In this document: positions 27,578 through 37,105 of the stretch, piece by piece | Numbering within the stretch: position 1 is the stretch's first letter | Layout of the letters: the number at the start of each line of letters is the position of its first letter | Source of the DNA: Marinobacter sp. S6332 | GTDB lineage: Bacteria > Pseudomonadota > Gammaproteobacteria > Pseudomonadales > Oleiphilaceae | Direction: 5' to 3' | DNA length: 64,000 nt | Assembly: GCF_023016045.1 (NCBI RefSeq) | Contig: NZ_JALKAP010000001.1 | Span: 124,001 to 188,000, forward strand | Notes under the pieces: generated by a model | Databases searched by the model: none | Seen by the model: the letters and a program-made list of their open reading frames with translations, nothing else | Told to the model about the DNA's origin: nothing | Translations under genes and position numbers: made by a program

Positions 27578-28543
27578 TCACTCAGGTGCACCAAAAAGGC
27601 GGTCAGTGAATTTCACATACCAAGCTGCCGCCTGCACCTGAACAATGTATGCCAGTGCAATCAACAATGCGGCATCCGCACCCTCCTCGCCAAATACACC
27701 CATGGCAATAGCAAGAGCTATGGATAGGTTCCGCATGACCGTGCCGTACACCAGCGCAATCGAATCACCCCGTGGGAACAGCGCCTTTCCAACGAGAGTA
27801 CTGATAACGAAGTTCAGCGCGTAAATAAGTATCAGAGGTACCAGGTACGCCAGCAGCGATTCAGGATTATTCAGAATGTCCTGCGACTTCAGCGCCATGG
27901 ACACAAACACTACTCCGAGAACTCCAAGCGTTGAAAACGGCGGGAATTTTGGTTTGATATTTTTCTGAAAACTGTCCTGGCCGTGTTTTGAGATAAGCAT
28001 ACGCTGAGTTGCATAACCCAATACCAGCGGCAGAAAAACAATTAACGCGATCTGCACAAATACCTGCGAAACCGGAATTTCAATGACCGCTCCTAATAAA
28101 CCCTTAAGGTAAAGCGGCGCAAGCAAGGACCCTGCAATCAGACCCACCACAGTCATCCTCACCGCTGCAGGTACGTTGCCTTTGGCGAAGCCTGTCCAGG
28201 ATATGGTCATGCCGGAGGTTGGAAGCAACGACGTTAAGAGAAGCGCCAGCCTGGCGAAGGGCTCATCCGGGAAGAAGAGCAAGCCTGCGCCATATCCTAT
28301 GGCAGGAACCAGAACAAAGTTGAGCAACTGGGTTACCCACATCAGTTTGCCGCCCCCGGGTTGCAACAACTGGCGTAGGTTCATGGTGACCATCATGGGG
28401 TAAACCATTAAAAAGGTCAGCGGAAGTATGGCCATGCGCAACGGATCCGGATCTGTGATTTGCCCTGCAATAAAGCCAGCAATCATGGCAAGCGGAATAC
28501 TCCAAACCAGATGCTTCTGCATCCAGAACAATAGTGGCCACAT
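27578..28543 (-). CDS. ACR3/BASS-family membrane carrier (bile acid:sodium symporter-like)
   Basis: A 321-residue protein with about ten membrane segments. The segments LTFLMVYPMMVTMNL, LLPTSGMTISWTGF and VMRNLSIALAIAMG match the SBF/ACR3 family, which includes arsenite exporters and sodium-coupled organic anion carriers. I see no arsenate reductase or ArsR next to it, so an arsenic role is not supported by context. The ATG at 28543 is preceded by GGAGGA; the frame starts a few codons earlier with a TTG that has no ribosome site. It converges on dctM, with only four bases between. Confidence 0.82.
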   Translation of the reverse strand: MWPLLFWMQKHLVWSIPLAMIAGFIAGQITDPDPLRMAILPLTFLMVYPMMVTMNLRQLLQPGGGKLMWVTQLLNFVLVPAIGYGAGLLFFPDEPFARLALLLTSLLPTSGMTISWTGFAKGNVPAAVRMTVVGLIAGSLLAPLYLKGLLGAVIEIPVSQVFVQIALIVFLPLVLGYATQRMLISKHGQDSFQKNIKPKFPPFSTLGVLGVVFVSMALKSQDILNNPESLLAYLVPLILIYALNFVISTLVGKALFPRGDSIALVYGTVMRNLSIALAIAMGVFGEEGADAALLIALAYIVQVQAAAWYVKFTDRLFGAPE

Positions 28544-28571
28544 ACGCCTTCCTCCCACCAATCTCAGGTTA

Positions 28572-28961
28572 TTAACTATTACGGAGTGCTAGTACCCAGG
28601 CACGCATGGCTTCGTTGGCGGGTGCCTGCGGGGCATCCATAAAACTCACAACAAAGCGATCACCCATATCAGCAATGCCAATTGAACGGGGCCTAACCGC
28701 AAGTACATAGGGGTTCGGAAGCTTGCGCCCGAAGCAGAACACCACATTTATCGCGGCCTGAATATCAGGAGCGACATCTCCTCCAATTTCCCTGCTATGA
28801 GACAGGTGGTCAAAGGTAGTGATATAAGACACCTTAGGCGTCTCTTCTATGCAGGTTTTAAAGTAGTCCGCGATGTGCTCCGCAGACGTGTATTGCGTTT
28901 CAGACTTCTTAACATCTAAAACAGTAATGGGATACTTTTCCTGAAAATTCAGCTGTTTCAT
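28572..28961 (-). CDS. Small protein of unknown function
   Basis: A 129-residue protein starting MKQLNFQEKYPITVLDVKK. GAGG lies six bases before the ATG, which argues that it is real. Composition is ordinary for a cytoplasmic alpha/beta protein; VSYITTFDHLSH and INVVFCFGRKLPNPYVLAVRP look like buried strands with one Cys, and there is no signal peptide or membrane segment. I do not recognise the family. It lies 28 bases upstream of the carrier gene on the same strand and is likely co-transcribed with it. Confidence 0.68.
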   Translation of the reverse strand: MKQLNFQEKYPITVLDVKKSETQYTSAEHIADYFKTCIEETPKVSYITTFDHLSHSREIGGDVAPDIQAAINVVFCFGRKLPNPYVLAVRPRSIGIADMGDRFVVSFMDAPQAPANEAMRAWVLALRNS

Positions 28962-29194
28962 ATCTACCTCAAAAATCTGCCAGCGGAATGCGAATTCAAT
29001 ACGCATTGCCAGAGGACCATGGCCTGATATGCCGCCAAGGTCTCCAAGCTCTATCAACAAGGCTAAATGAGCCTTACAAAAAGCACAGTGACAAAGTCAC
29101 CAAGCTGACAGCGGTGGATGCCATTGTGGCCTTCCTCAGCTACCATGGCATCTCCAAATTCAGACGAGCCTTAAATCGGCTGGAGCCAACCCCC

Positions 29195-30379
29195 GTGAGT
29201 AACCGCATCCCTACCCGGCAAACCCAGAGCACCATAATGATGTTCGCAGGAATGATGCTGGTCGCCCTTAACTTGCGCCCGGCACTGACCAGCGTTGGGC
29301 CGATTTTGAAGACGATTGGCGATCAGTTGCCATTGTCGTCTGTCGGCCAGGGCGTGCTCACAACCCTCCCTGTATTGCTGCTGGGCCTAGCCGCACCCAT
29401 TGCGCCCCGTGCAGCACGTAAGCTAGGAATGGAGCGCTCGGTGTTACTGTTTCTCATTATTCTGGGGCTGGCCATAGTTGCACGCCCCTATTTTGGGGTG
29501 AGCGGTTTGTTTCTGGGCACCGCGGTGGCCGGTGGCTGCATTGGTATTATGAGTGTTCTGCTCCCGGGGATCGTGAAGCGGGATTTTCCCGAATCCGCTA
29601 GCCTGATGACCGGTATATACACCGCCATGCTGTGCGCCGGTGCCGCTGTCGCCGCTGGCTCTACCGAGCCACTGCGCATGATGTTTGATGGCAACTGGCA
29701 GCCAGCTCTGTCCATTTGGGCAATACCTGCCATCGTTGCGGTATGTGTCTGGTGGTTACAACTCGGCGGCAAGTACGTGCCCACCGAGTTACCCGCCGCT
29801 CAAAAATCGCTTTTCAAGGACAAGTTGGCCTGGCAAATAGCACTCTTCATGGGTCTGCAGTCCTCCCTCGCTTATACGGTATTCGGCTGGCTACCAACAA
29901 TACTGCAAGATCGGGGCATAGAACCGGTTCAGGCAGGGCTGGCTCTATCGATTTCCATTATGGTGCAAGTACCCGCAGCCATTGCCGCGCCCTGGATTGC
30001 CAGCAAAATGCGTGATCAGCGCTTTATGATTGTGCTGGTTATGCTTGCGACGACACTTGGCCTTGGCGGCAGTATTTACGCACCCATTGAGAGCGCTTGG
30101 CTATGGGTTGCGGTGCTGGGGCTGGGCCAGGGCGGCTCCTTCAGCATTGCCCTTACCCTCCTAGCTATCAGAGCACGAGATGCCCAAACTGCCGCGCGGC
30201 TTTCAGGAATGGCCCAGAGTCTGGGCTACACAATGGCTGCGATAGGCCCCTTGTTGATGGGGATATTGCACGAACAATTCGACAGCTGGAATGTTGCCGG
30301 TAGCGTGCTTGGCCTGATTGCCCTGGGTGCACTCATTGCCGGGCTGGGTGCCGGTCGACAGCGTTACGTGCTCGACTAA
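29195..30379 (+). CDS. CynX/NimT-like MFS transporter
   Basis: A 394-residue major facilitator with about twelve membrane segments. The NLRPALTSVGPILKTI start is the hallmark of the CynX/NimT (cyanate/nitroimidazole) group. It is followed by TTLPVLLLGLAAPIAPRAARKLG as the loop 2/3 motif and LTLLAIRARDAQTAARLSGMAQSLGY in the second half. The start is set at a GTG at 29195, nine bases after GGAG; the open frame continues upstream for 69 codons but that part is unrelated to the family. Members export or import small anions; the substrate is unknown. Confidence 0.85.
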   Translation: MSNRIPTRQTQSTIMMFAGMMLVALNLRPALTSVGPILKTIGDQLPLSSVGQGVLTTLPVLLLGLAAPIAPRAARKLGMERSVLLFLIILGLAIVARPYFGVSGLFLGTAVAGGCIGIMSVLLPGIVKRDFPESASLMTGIYTAMLCAGAAVAAGSTEPLRMMFDGNWQPALSIWAIPAIVAVCVWWLQLGGKYVPTELPAAQKSLFKDKLAWQIALFMGLQSSLAYTVFGWLPTILQDRGIEPVQAGLALSISIMVQVPAAIAAPWIASKMRDQRFMIVLVMLATTLGLGGSIYAPIESAWLWVAVLGLGQGGSFSIALTLLAIRARDAQTAARLSGMAQSLGYTMAAIGPLLMGILHEQFDSWNVAGSVLGLIALGALIAGLGAGRQRYVLD

Positions 30380-30394
30380 AAAATAGCGGAGCGA

Positions 30395-30628
30395 TTACCT
30401 GCCATCACCTCGAACGCCCAGTCGGTCGAGGTACACATGCAGTTCAGCTTCGCTCATATCCACATATTCCAATACCCTTCCATATAGCATCACTGTGGGC
30501 ACATTACGCCCGTTCCGCTCTTTTTGGGTCTCATGGATCAGGTACAGAATCAGCCGCTCGGTACGCGTGAGACCATCACGCACATCCGGGATGACTTCCA
30601 GAACCTCCTGCCACTCTTCAGGGCTCAT
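30395..30628 (-). CDS. Small uncharacterised protein
   Basis: A 77-residue acidic protein starting MSPEEWQEVLEV, with a strong ribosome site (AGGAAG six bases before the ATG). It contains two predicted helices, LTRTERLILYLIHETQKE and MSEAELHVYLDRLG, which could fold as a small helical bundle. I do not recognise the family. It ends 15 bases from the convergent MFS gene and is divergent from the histidine kinase, whose leader it faces. Confidence 0.6.
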   Translation of the reverse strand: MSPEEWQEVLEVIPDVRDGLTRTERLILYLIHETQKERNGRNVPTVMLYGRVLEYVDMSEAELHVYLDRLGVRGDGR

Positions 30629-30760
30629 AAGCTTCCTTTTATTACACGCCGATACAGACTCACGCCCAGCTCCCCTAACTGTTTGTCTTACTGGTACTTT
30701 CCAGAACCCTCAGCTAACCTGAGTCTTGGTACTGAAACTCACCATTTAATAGATCAGTAT

Positions 30761-33700
30761 ATGGGAAAGACCCGGGGCGCCGTAGCTCAAATAACCAAAC
30801 TTCACTGGATAGTCATCTGCCTTTCCTTTCTGCTCACCGTGGTAGCCTGGCAGATCTCTTCACGGATTGCCGACGCCAGAGCCGGGGACCAGTTTGAGCA
30901 AAGGGTTGAGCAACTCAATGAACTGTTAATGGACAGGATGCAAAAATACGAGTTTGCTTTGATATCCGGGGTAGGCGCCATCCACGCAAACAACAATGTT
31001 CTGTCGCTCACCCAATGGCGAAAATTTGCAGAAGTTCTTGCCGTTCAAGACCGATTACCAGGCGTTCGCGGCATTGGTGTGATCAAAAGGGTGCCAGAAA
31101 GTGACCTTAAAGCCTTTCTTTCTGAAGAACGAAAAGAGCGCCCGGGCTTTCGTATTCACCCGCCTCACACAGGCTCGGATTTTTGGCCCATCACCTATCT
31201 GGAGCCTCTCGCCGGAAACGAGGCCGCCATTGGTCTTGATATGGCACACGAATCAAACCGTTTCACTGCAGCTCAGAAAGCAATGCGCACAGGCCAAACC
31301 CAAATTACCGGCCCTATAGCACTGGTTCAGGACGATGAGAAGAAGCCCGGTTTTCTATTTTTCCATCCCTTCTATCGTAATCAGGAAGCGCAACATCAAG
31401 ATAGCAAGGAGGCTGACTTCCTTGGTCTGGTGTACGCGCCTTTTCTTGTTTCACGGCTAATGGAAGGCACTCTGGCAAATACAAACCGGCTGCTGCACTT
31501 TCAGATCAGTGATGGCGATCACCAGCTTTACAGCGAGTTCAATGAAACAGCGGAGAATAACTACGATACCTCACCCATGTTCCAGACCTCCTACTCTCTC
31601 GATATCTATGGACGGGAATGGCAGTTTGAGGTTCAGACAACACAACTTTTCGAAAAATATAACGTCAGCAGGCAGCCAGCAGCCATTCTGGTGGGTGGTC
31701 TAATCATCAACGGGCTCATACTGGCGGCCTTTCTCTTGCTTTCCAACGCCAAACGGCGGGCCGAACAAGAGGTTATTGAGAAGACGGCTGAGTTGAATAT
31801 GCAAAAGCTGGAAGCTGAGTCTGCTGTGAAGGTAAAAACAGCATTTTTGGCCAACATGAGCCACGAAATACGTACCCCAATGAACGCTATTATCGGCATG
31901 TTGGTGCTTTTGAAAGAGGCCCGCCTCAACGACTACTCCCGCCGATTGGTCAGCAAAGCGTTTTTGGCCTCTGAGGTATTGTTGCAGCTTTTGAATGACA
32001 TTCTGGACCTGTCCAGAATTGAAGCAGACCATATCGAACTGGATTATCAGCCGTTTGAAATAGAAACCCTGGTTCAACGCAGCGTTGAGTTGTTCGCCAT
32101 CACTGCCGAAGACAAAGGGCTGAAACTGCGGGTGAACATTGCACCGTCCACGCCCAAATGTGTTACCGGCGATCTCCTGCGAATCTCTCAGATATGTACC
32201 AATCTGGTCGGGAACGCCATCAAGTTCACTCAGGAAGGCAGCGTGAGTGTGAGCATCGGATTTAGCAGCATTGACGAGACTCACGGGGTTCTCAAAATCA
32301 CCGTAAAAGATACCGGTATTGGAATCAAAGAAGTGGATCAGCAGCGGGTTTTCGAGAACTTTCGTCAGGCCGATGAGTCCACCAGCCGCGTATTCGGCGG
32401 CTCAGGACTTGGCTTGGCAATCAGCAACCATCTCGCCAAGCTTATGGGGGCCACGCTTTCCCTGGAAAGCTCTGAAAATCAGGGGTCAAAATTTACCCTT
32501 AAAATCCCTGTTGTTATGGCCGAGGATGTGAAAAACATTGGCACACGCCACACGACAAGCCCGATCCAGGTTTATCACTACGGCATGAATCACAACCTTT
32601 CCCTACTGGAAACCTACCGCGAACACTGGTCTTTACAGCTGACGAAAGCCGCAACTCTTAATGAGATCAAATCTGTATTAGCAGAGAGTCCTGCCGAAGG
32701 AAGCATCAAACCCGCTATGGTGATTGTCGATATGGAGGACGTAGAAACAGAGACTGCCAAAGAGTTTGTGCAGGATCTATTGGCAGCACCGGCGCAATAT
32801 CAAATGAAGGAGCTTCTGGTGGTCGCGCCAGCTGGATTCAAAAATAGCTGGATGATCGAGTTTCAGGAAGCAGGCGGGCGCGCCGCCTACGAGCCTTTAA
32901 CCCCTTCCAAGCTTTTCGAGCACCTGGCGCCAAAGCAGTTGGAAGAACATACCCTTACGTCGTCACCACGCCCCTTGTTCCAAAACCTCAGGGTATTAAT
33001 TGTTGATGATGTGCAGCTCAACTGCGAGATCGTCGAAAGCTACCTGAACTCTTTTGGTGTGCAGTCTGAATCTGTCAACAACGGAGCCGATGCCATACAA
33101 CACCTGGTAAGCAGCTCCTTTGATCTTGTTCTGATGGACCTGCATCTGGACGGAGAAACCGGGCAGGATATTACCCGCCAGATTCGAGGCCACAAAGATA
33201 TCAAACAACCGATCATAGCGGCTCTTTCCGCGTCAATATCCGAACATGATCGCAGCAGTGCACAAAGCTCGGGCATGAACGACTACCTAACCAAGCCGGT
33301 TCTTCCCGGCGACATCCAAAGGTTGCTGCAAGCCTTTTTCAAAGGGCATGCAGCCAGCAACCAACTGTCACCTCCGGCTGACGCAACAAACCCGCCGAAT
33401 CAAACTTCCGAAGTTGAGTTGCCCGATTTTATATCCCATTCTACGTACCAAACCATGTTCGAAGCCACTCCCGGCCTGTTCAATCGGTGCCTACGCAGCT
33501 TTCTGGCCAGCTCCACAGAGATGATCACTGCCCTGGAGCACTGCGTGAAGCAAAACGATCCGGCAGCAACCAAGGCCATTGCTCACAAGGTAAAAGGGGC
33601 TGCTGCCAATATCGCCGATACAGAGCTGGCGAGGGTTGCTGATAAGGTTGAAAAGGCCGCCGAATCAGGCCACTCAGTACCCGGCCCAGAAGTACTTCTT

Positions 33701-33997
33701 GCAACTCTGGTGGAGCATGTTCAGCAGCTTTATGAAATAACCAGCACTGCAGAATCCCCGACGTTGGCCGATAACAAGATGAGCGACCCGGTGAACCAGA
33801 TCATTGAGCGGATGATGCAGCGACTGAGTGGCAACCGTATTGCCAGTGACAGTGATATTGATCAGGTGCTGGAATTTCTGCGAGAGAATGGCGAAACGGC
33901 CTTAGCGTCCCGCCTGTGCCGGGCACTTGAAACCTACAAGTTTAGCGAGGCCACCGATTTGCTGTTGAAAATCAAATCTGACTCCCGGGGCGATTAG
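30761..33997 (+). CDS. CHASE-domain hybrid sensor histidine kinase with HPt domain
   Basis: A 1078-residue sensor. It has a membrane segment near residues 15-33, a periplasmic CHASE domain (about 40-300, with ERPGFRIHPP, DFWPITYLEP and LDMAHESNR), a second membrane segment (307-328), and a HisKA domain with phospho-acceptor H368 in NMSHEIRTPMNAI. The ATPase domain carries FRQADESTSR and GSGLGLAIS (about 547). A degenerate receiver-like segment follows, then a true receiver with D793 (LVLMDLHLDG) and TKPV. Last is an HPt domain with H942 (AIAHKVKGAAAN). This is the full phosphorelay layout of BarA-type kinases. The ATG at 30761 is chosen because the preceding frame overlaps the divergent small gene. 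It is followed after four bases by a receiver-GGDEF gene, its likely partner. Confidence 0.9.
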   Translation: MGKTRGAVAQITKLHWIVICLSFLLTVVAWQISSRIADARAGDQFEQRVEQLNELLMDRMQKYEFALISGVGAIHANNNVLSLTQWRKFAEVLAVQDRLPGVRGIGVIKRVPESDLKAFLSEERKERPGFRIHPPHTGSDFWPITYLEPLAGNEAAIGLDMAHESNRFTAAQKAMRTGQTQITGPIALVQDDEKKPGFLFFHPFYRNQEAQHQDSKEADFLGLVYAPFLVSRLMEGTLANTNRLLHFQISDGDHQLYSEFNETAENNYDTSPMFQTSYSLDIYGREWQFEVQTTQLFEKYNVSRQPAAILVGGLIINGLILAAFLLLSNAKRRAEQEVIEKTAELNMQKLEAESAVKVKTAFLANMSHEIRTPMNAIIGMLVLLKEARLNDYSRRLVSKAFLASEVLLQLLNDILDLSRIEADHIELDYQPFEIETLVQRSVELFAITAEDKGLKLRVNIAPSTPKCVTGDLLRISQICTNLVGNAIKFTQEGSVSVSIGFSSIDETHGVLKITVKDTGIGIKEVDQQRVFENFRQADESTSRVFGGSGLGLAISNHLAKLMGATLSLESSENQGSKFTLKIPVVMAEDVKNIGTRHTTSPIQVYHYGMNHNLSLLETYREHWSLQLTKAATLNEIKSVLAESPAEGSIKPAMVIVDMEDVETETAKEFVQDLLAAPAQYQMKELLVVAPAGFKNSWMIEFQEAGGRAAYEPLTPSKLFEHLAPKQLEEHTLTSSPRPLFQNLRVLIVDDVQLNCEIVESYLNSFGVQSESVNNGADAIQHLVSSSFDLVLMDLHLDGETGQDITRQIRGHKDIKQPIIAALSASISEHDRSSAQSSGMNDYLTKPVLPGDIQRLLQAFFKGHAASNQLSPPADATNPPNQTSEVELPDFISHSTYQTMFEATPGLFNRCLRSFLASSTEMITALEHCVKQNDPAATKAIAHKVKGAAANIADTELARVADKVEKAAESGHSVPGPEVLLATLVEHVQQLYEITSTAESPTLADNKMSDPVNQIIERMMQRLSGNRIASDSDIDQVLEFLRENGETALASRLCRALETYKFSEATDLLLKIKSDSRGD

Positions 33998-34001
33998 CCT
34001 G

Positions 34002-34913
34002 ATGAGTATAAACAGAGTACCCACGGTGCTGATCGTAGAGGATGAACCCGTAGGCATTGCCAGCCTCGTTGGCATTCTGGGCGATAGCTGCGAACTGATC
34101 ATCAGCCAGAGCCTGACTGAGGCACACGAACTCTTATCTGATGAAATCGACATCATACTCCTCGATTTGTACCTACCTGACGGTTCCGGGCTGGATTTTT
34201 TGACCGAGCTCAGGGCTTCCGAACAGTATGCCTATGTGCCTGTTATTTGCATTTCCGCATCTGACAGCCCTCAGGATATTGAGGAAGCTTTTCGGCATGG
34301 CGCAACAGACTATGTGCTGAAGCCATTCAACAAAACAATACTAAGCGCCAAAGTGTCGACGTTTATAGACCTTAAACGCAAAACCGACATGTTGGCCGAA
34401 GCAGCACTTATTGACCCATTAACCGGGATTGGCAACAGGCGCTTGTTCAAGCAGCACCTTGATCTGGAGTGGCGACGAGCCTGGCGCCAGAACAACAGCC
34501 TTGGGCTTGTGCTGGTTGATCTGGACCATTTTAAGCAGATCAATGATCAGCATGGTCACGCCCAAGGCGATTTGTGCCTGCAAAAGCTTGCAGGCACCAT
34601 GAATACCAGCTTCGCACGGGCTGGCGAGGTAGTTGCGCGCCTTGGAGGTGACGAGTTTGTCGCACTTATACCTGGGGCCGATATACAAAGCACTGTGTTA
34701 GCGGCAAACAACCTGATCGAGTCCATTCGGGCAGAATGTGAGGACTGCCCAAAACGTGCTAAAAACTGCACCCCTTTCACCATATCCGTAGGTTGCTCGG
34801 CCATTCAGCCGTCATCTTTTTCAAATGCCACCGAATTGGTCGAAGCCGCAGACAGGAGTCTTTATGAGGCCAAGGAAGATGGAGGGCGCAACTGTGTCAG
34901 ACCCTTACTTTAA
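34002..34913 (+). CDS. Response regulator with diguanylate cyclase (receiver-GGDEF)
   Basis: A 303-residue protein. The N-terminal receiver has the acidic pair in IVEDEP, phospho-acceptor D55 (LLDLYLPDG) and Lys in VLKPFN. The C-terminal GGDEF domain has LIDPLTGIGNRR, LVDLDHFKQIND and intact GGDEF at 215-219. It should make c-di-GMP when phosphorylated. The product-inhibition site that is usually RxxD five residues before GGDEF reads RAGE here, so feedback may be weak. It lies four bases after the hybrid kinase gene and overlaps the start of the next gene, so the three are one signalling operon. Confidence 0.93.
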   Translation: MSINRVPTVLIVEDEPVGIASLVGILGDSCELIISQSLTEAHELLSDEIDIILLDLYLPDGSGLDFLTELRASEQYAYVPVICISASDSPQDIEEAFRHGATDYVLKPFNKTILSAKVSTFIDLKRKTDMLAEAALIDPLTGIGNRRLFKQHLDLEWRRAWRQNNSLGLVLVDLDHFKQINDQHGHAQGDLCLQKLAGTMNTSFARAGEVVARLGGDEFVALIPGADIQSTVLAANNLIESIRAECEDCPKRAKNCTPFTISVGCSAIQPSSFSNATELVEAADRSLYEAKEDGGRNCVRPLL

Positions 34914-37074
34914 GTTAAACGCGCCAGATGGATCAGAAATGTTCAGGCTAAGCGACAATCCCAAGATCCTGATCGTTGACGATGAGCCAACCAACATACG
35001 CGTGCTTACAGATGCCCTCAGCCAGGATTATGATCTGGTGGTCGCGTCCAGCGCTGCGGAAGCCATGGGCATTCTTGAGCAAGGCGATAAACCCCACCTG
35101 ATTCTGCTGGACATAATGATGCCTGGCACAGATGGGCTTCAAATGTGTCGCGACCTGAAAGCCAGACGCGATTTGCAGCATATACCGGTTATATTCATCA
35201 CAGCCCTGAGCGACTCGAGATCAGAAGAGAAGGGATACAAAGCTGGAGCTGTTGACTATATTCACAAGCCGATCCGCTTACCTGCCGTGAGGGCCCGGGT
35301 GCGCACGCACATTTCCCTCAGTGGCATGCTTGATCACATCACGGCCCTCAACAAAGAACTAAAAGAACAGTTTGAAAAGCTCGACAACTCCGGACAGCCT
35401 GACAACAACCTCTTCGAAAGAGTTTTCATGGCAACCTCGGAAGGCATTATCCTTCTGGACGCTACCGGCACCATCATCGCCGTGAACTCTGCGTTTAACC
35501 GCATTACGGGGTATTCGGAAGAAGACGTGCTCAATAAAAGCTACGCGAGTCTAAGTAAAGATATTGATACGCAACTGAGCCTGGATAGAATCCGCAAGTA
35601 TCTGACGGAGCACGACCACTGGTCTGGTGAGCTTCATAGCCGTCGCAAGTCCGGAGAGCTCTACCCGGAGCTTCGAACCATCAACACAATTCGCTCAACC
35701 AACAACGAGGTTACGCACTACGCTGTCGTATTTAATGACATATCCAGCGTAAAGGAGACAGAGCAGCGACTGGAAGAACTGAAGTGGCGGGATCCGGTTA
35801 CGGGCCTGTCAAACCGCGCCTTATTCCTGAATCAACTCGGTACCGTTCTGAAGTTCTGTACTCGCGGCAGTGTTTCTACCGCGGTCCTCGTCGTAGATAT
35901 CAATAACTTTCGCTATATCAACGAAACCTTCGGTTTTAAATGTGGCGATCTGGTGATCAGAGAGTTCGCCAAACGCCTACGTAGCGCTTTGTTCACAGAC
36001 GACTCCATAGCCAGACTATCTGGCGACGAGTTCGGTATTGTTCTGGCCCCTAAGCAATGGTCCATTGATGATGCGTATCGGGTTGTATTGGGCCTGTACG
36101 ATCGCATACAGAACAGCCTGACCGAGCCAATTCATAATGGCGACAACCCTACCCTCCACCTTGAGGTTACCGTTGGTGCTGCCCTATACCCGACTGAGAG
36201 CTCAAACTCACCATCTTCTGCACTCCAACACGCCGAAACCGCTCACCGCAATGCCAAAGCAGCCAGCCGGCCAATCGCTATTTTTGAAGATTCGATGAGC
36301 GACCAAATTCGCCATCAGTTACAGGTTGAGTCAGAACTGAACCGCGCTCTCGAGCAAGGCGAATTGGTGCTGTTCGCGCAACCCCAACTCTCGCCTGACA
36401 GGGCTCTTTACGGCCTTGAAATCCTGATCCGTTGGGATCACCCCGAACGTGGTCTTCTCGGCCCGGCCGCTTTTATACCGCATGCGGAGAACTCCCGGCA
36501 AATCATCAAAATTGAACGTTGGGTTTTACGCAAAAGCCTTGAAAAGATGCGCGAACTGCACCGCACAAACCCCGGTTTACGATGTGCAGTGAATATCTCG
36601 GCAAAACATTTCGCAGCGGATGACTTTGTGGAGACAGTAAAATGCGCAGTAACTGGCTCAGGCTTCCCACCGAATTTACTCATACTTGAACTGACAGAAA
36701 GTGTATCTGCAGATGATCTGGACAAAGTTGTAGAGAAGATGGACGCCATCCGCAGCTTGGGCTGCACCTTCTCATTGGATGACTTTGGCACGGGCTACTC
36801 GTCACTATCTCGCTTACAGCGACTGCCTATTTCCGAGATTAAGATCGACCGAAGCTTTGTGCTATCAGCGCCGGAGGAGCCTATGAACGCCAACATCGTT
36901 GAGATGGTTGTGCGAATTAGCGAAACCATGGGTGCCCGGGTTGTGGCTGAGGGCGTGGAAACCCAAGCCCATGCGGACTTTCTGGCCTCCCGACACCCGC
37001 AAGTGTACCTGCAGGGGTACTTCTTCGGCACACCACAGCCAATCGACACGTTTATTAATCCCCCCGCTCACTAG
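34894..37074 (+). CDS. Response regulator receiver-PAS-GGDEF-EAL (c-di-GMP turnover)
   Basis: A 726-residue protein with a receiver (D73 in LLDIMMPG, HKP Lys), a PAS domain (about 175-290, with ILLDATGTIIAVNSAF and GYSEEDV), a GGDEF domain whose motif is SGDEF (376-380), and an EAL phosphodiesterase domain. In the EAL domain the motif is E-I-L (E509), while DDFGTGYSSL (629 onward), VNISAKHF and VAEGVET are conserved, so breakdown of c-di-GMP is plausible. A GTG at 34894 is chosen as start because GGAGG lies eight bases before it; it overlaps the previous gene by 20 bases. The opposing activities to the upstream cyclase suggest tuning of one local c-di-GMP pool. Confidence 0.92.
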   Translation: MSDPYFKLNAPDGSEMFRLSDNPKILIVDDEPTNIRVLTDALSQDYDLVVASSAAEAMGILEQGDKPHLILLDIMMPGTDGLQMCRDLKARRDLQHIPVIFITALSDSRSEEKGYKAGAVDYIHKPIRLPAVRARVRTHISLSGMLDHITALNKELKEQFEKLDNSGQPDNNLFERVFMATSEGIILLDATGTIIAVNSAFNRITGYSEEDVLNKSYASLSKDIDTQLSLDRIRKYLTEHDHWSGELHSRRKSGELYPELRTINTIRSTNNEVTHYAVVFNDISSVKETEQRLEELKWRDPVTGLSNRALFLNQLGTVLKFCTRGSVSTAVLVVDINNFRYINETFGFKCGDLVIREFAKRLRSALFTDDSIARLSGDEFGIVLAPKQWSIDDAYRVVLGLYDRIQNSLTEPIHNGDNPTLHLEVTVGAALYPTESSNSPSSALQHAETAHRNAKAASRPIAIFEDSMSDQIRHQLQVESELNRALEQGELVLFAQPQLSPDRALYGLEILIRWDHPERGLLGPAAFIPHAENSRQIIKIERWVLRKSLEKMRELHRTNPGLRCAVNISAKHFAADDFVETVKCAVTGSGFPPNLLILELTESVSADDLDKVVEKMDAIRSLGCTFSLDDFGTGYSSLSRLQRLPISEIKIDRSFVLSAPEEPMNANIVEMVVRISETMGARVVAEGVETQAHADFLASRHPQVYLQGYFFGTPQPIDTFINPPAH

Positions 37075-37105
37075 AGGCGCCTGATGGCTAACTGCAGGCG
37101 GGTGC

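Noticed and set aside
27578..28543. Assigning the BASS/ACR3 carrier to arsenic resistance
   Set aside because: No arsR, arsC or arsH nearby; the family also carries organic anions, so the substrate is left open.
34825..34893. Longer N-terminus for the REC-PAS-GGDEF-EAL protein
   Set aside because: The extra codons lie in the preceding GGDEF gene and lack a ribosome site, while GGAGG precedes the GTG at 34894.
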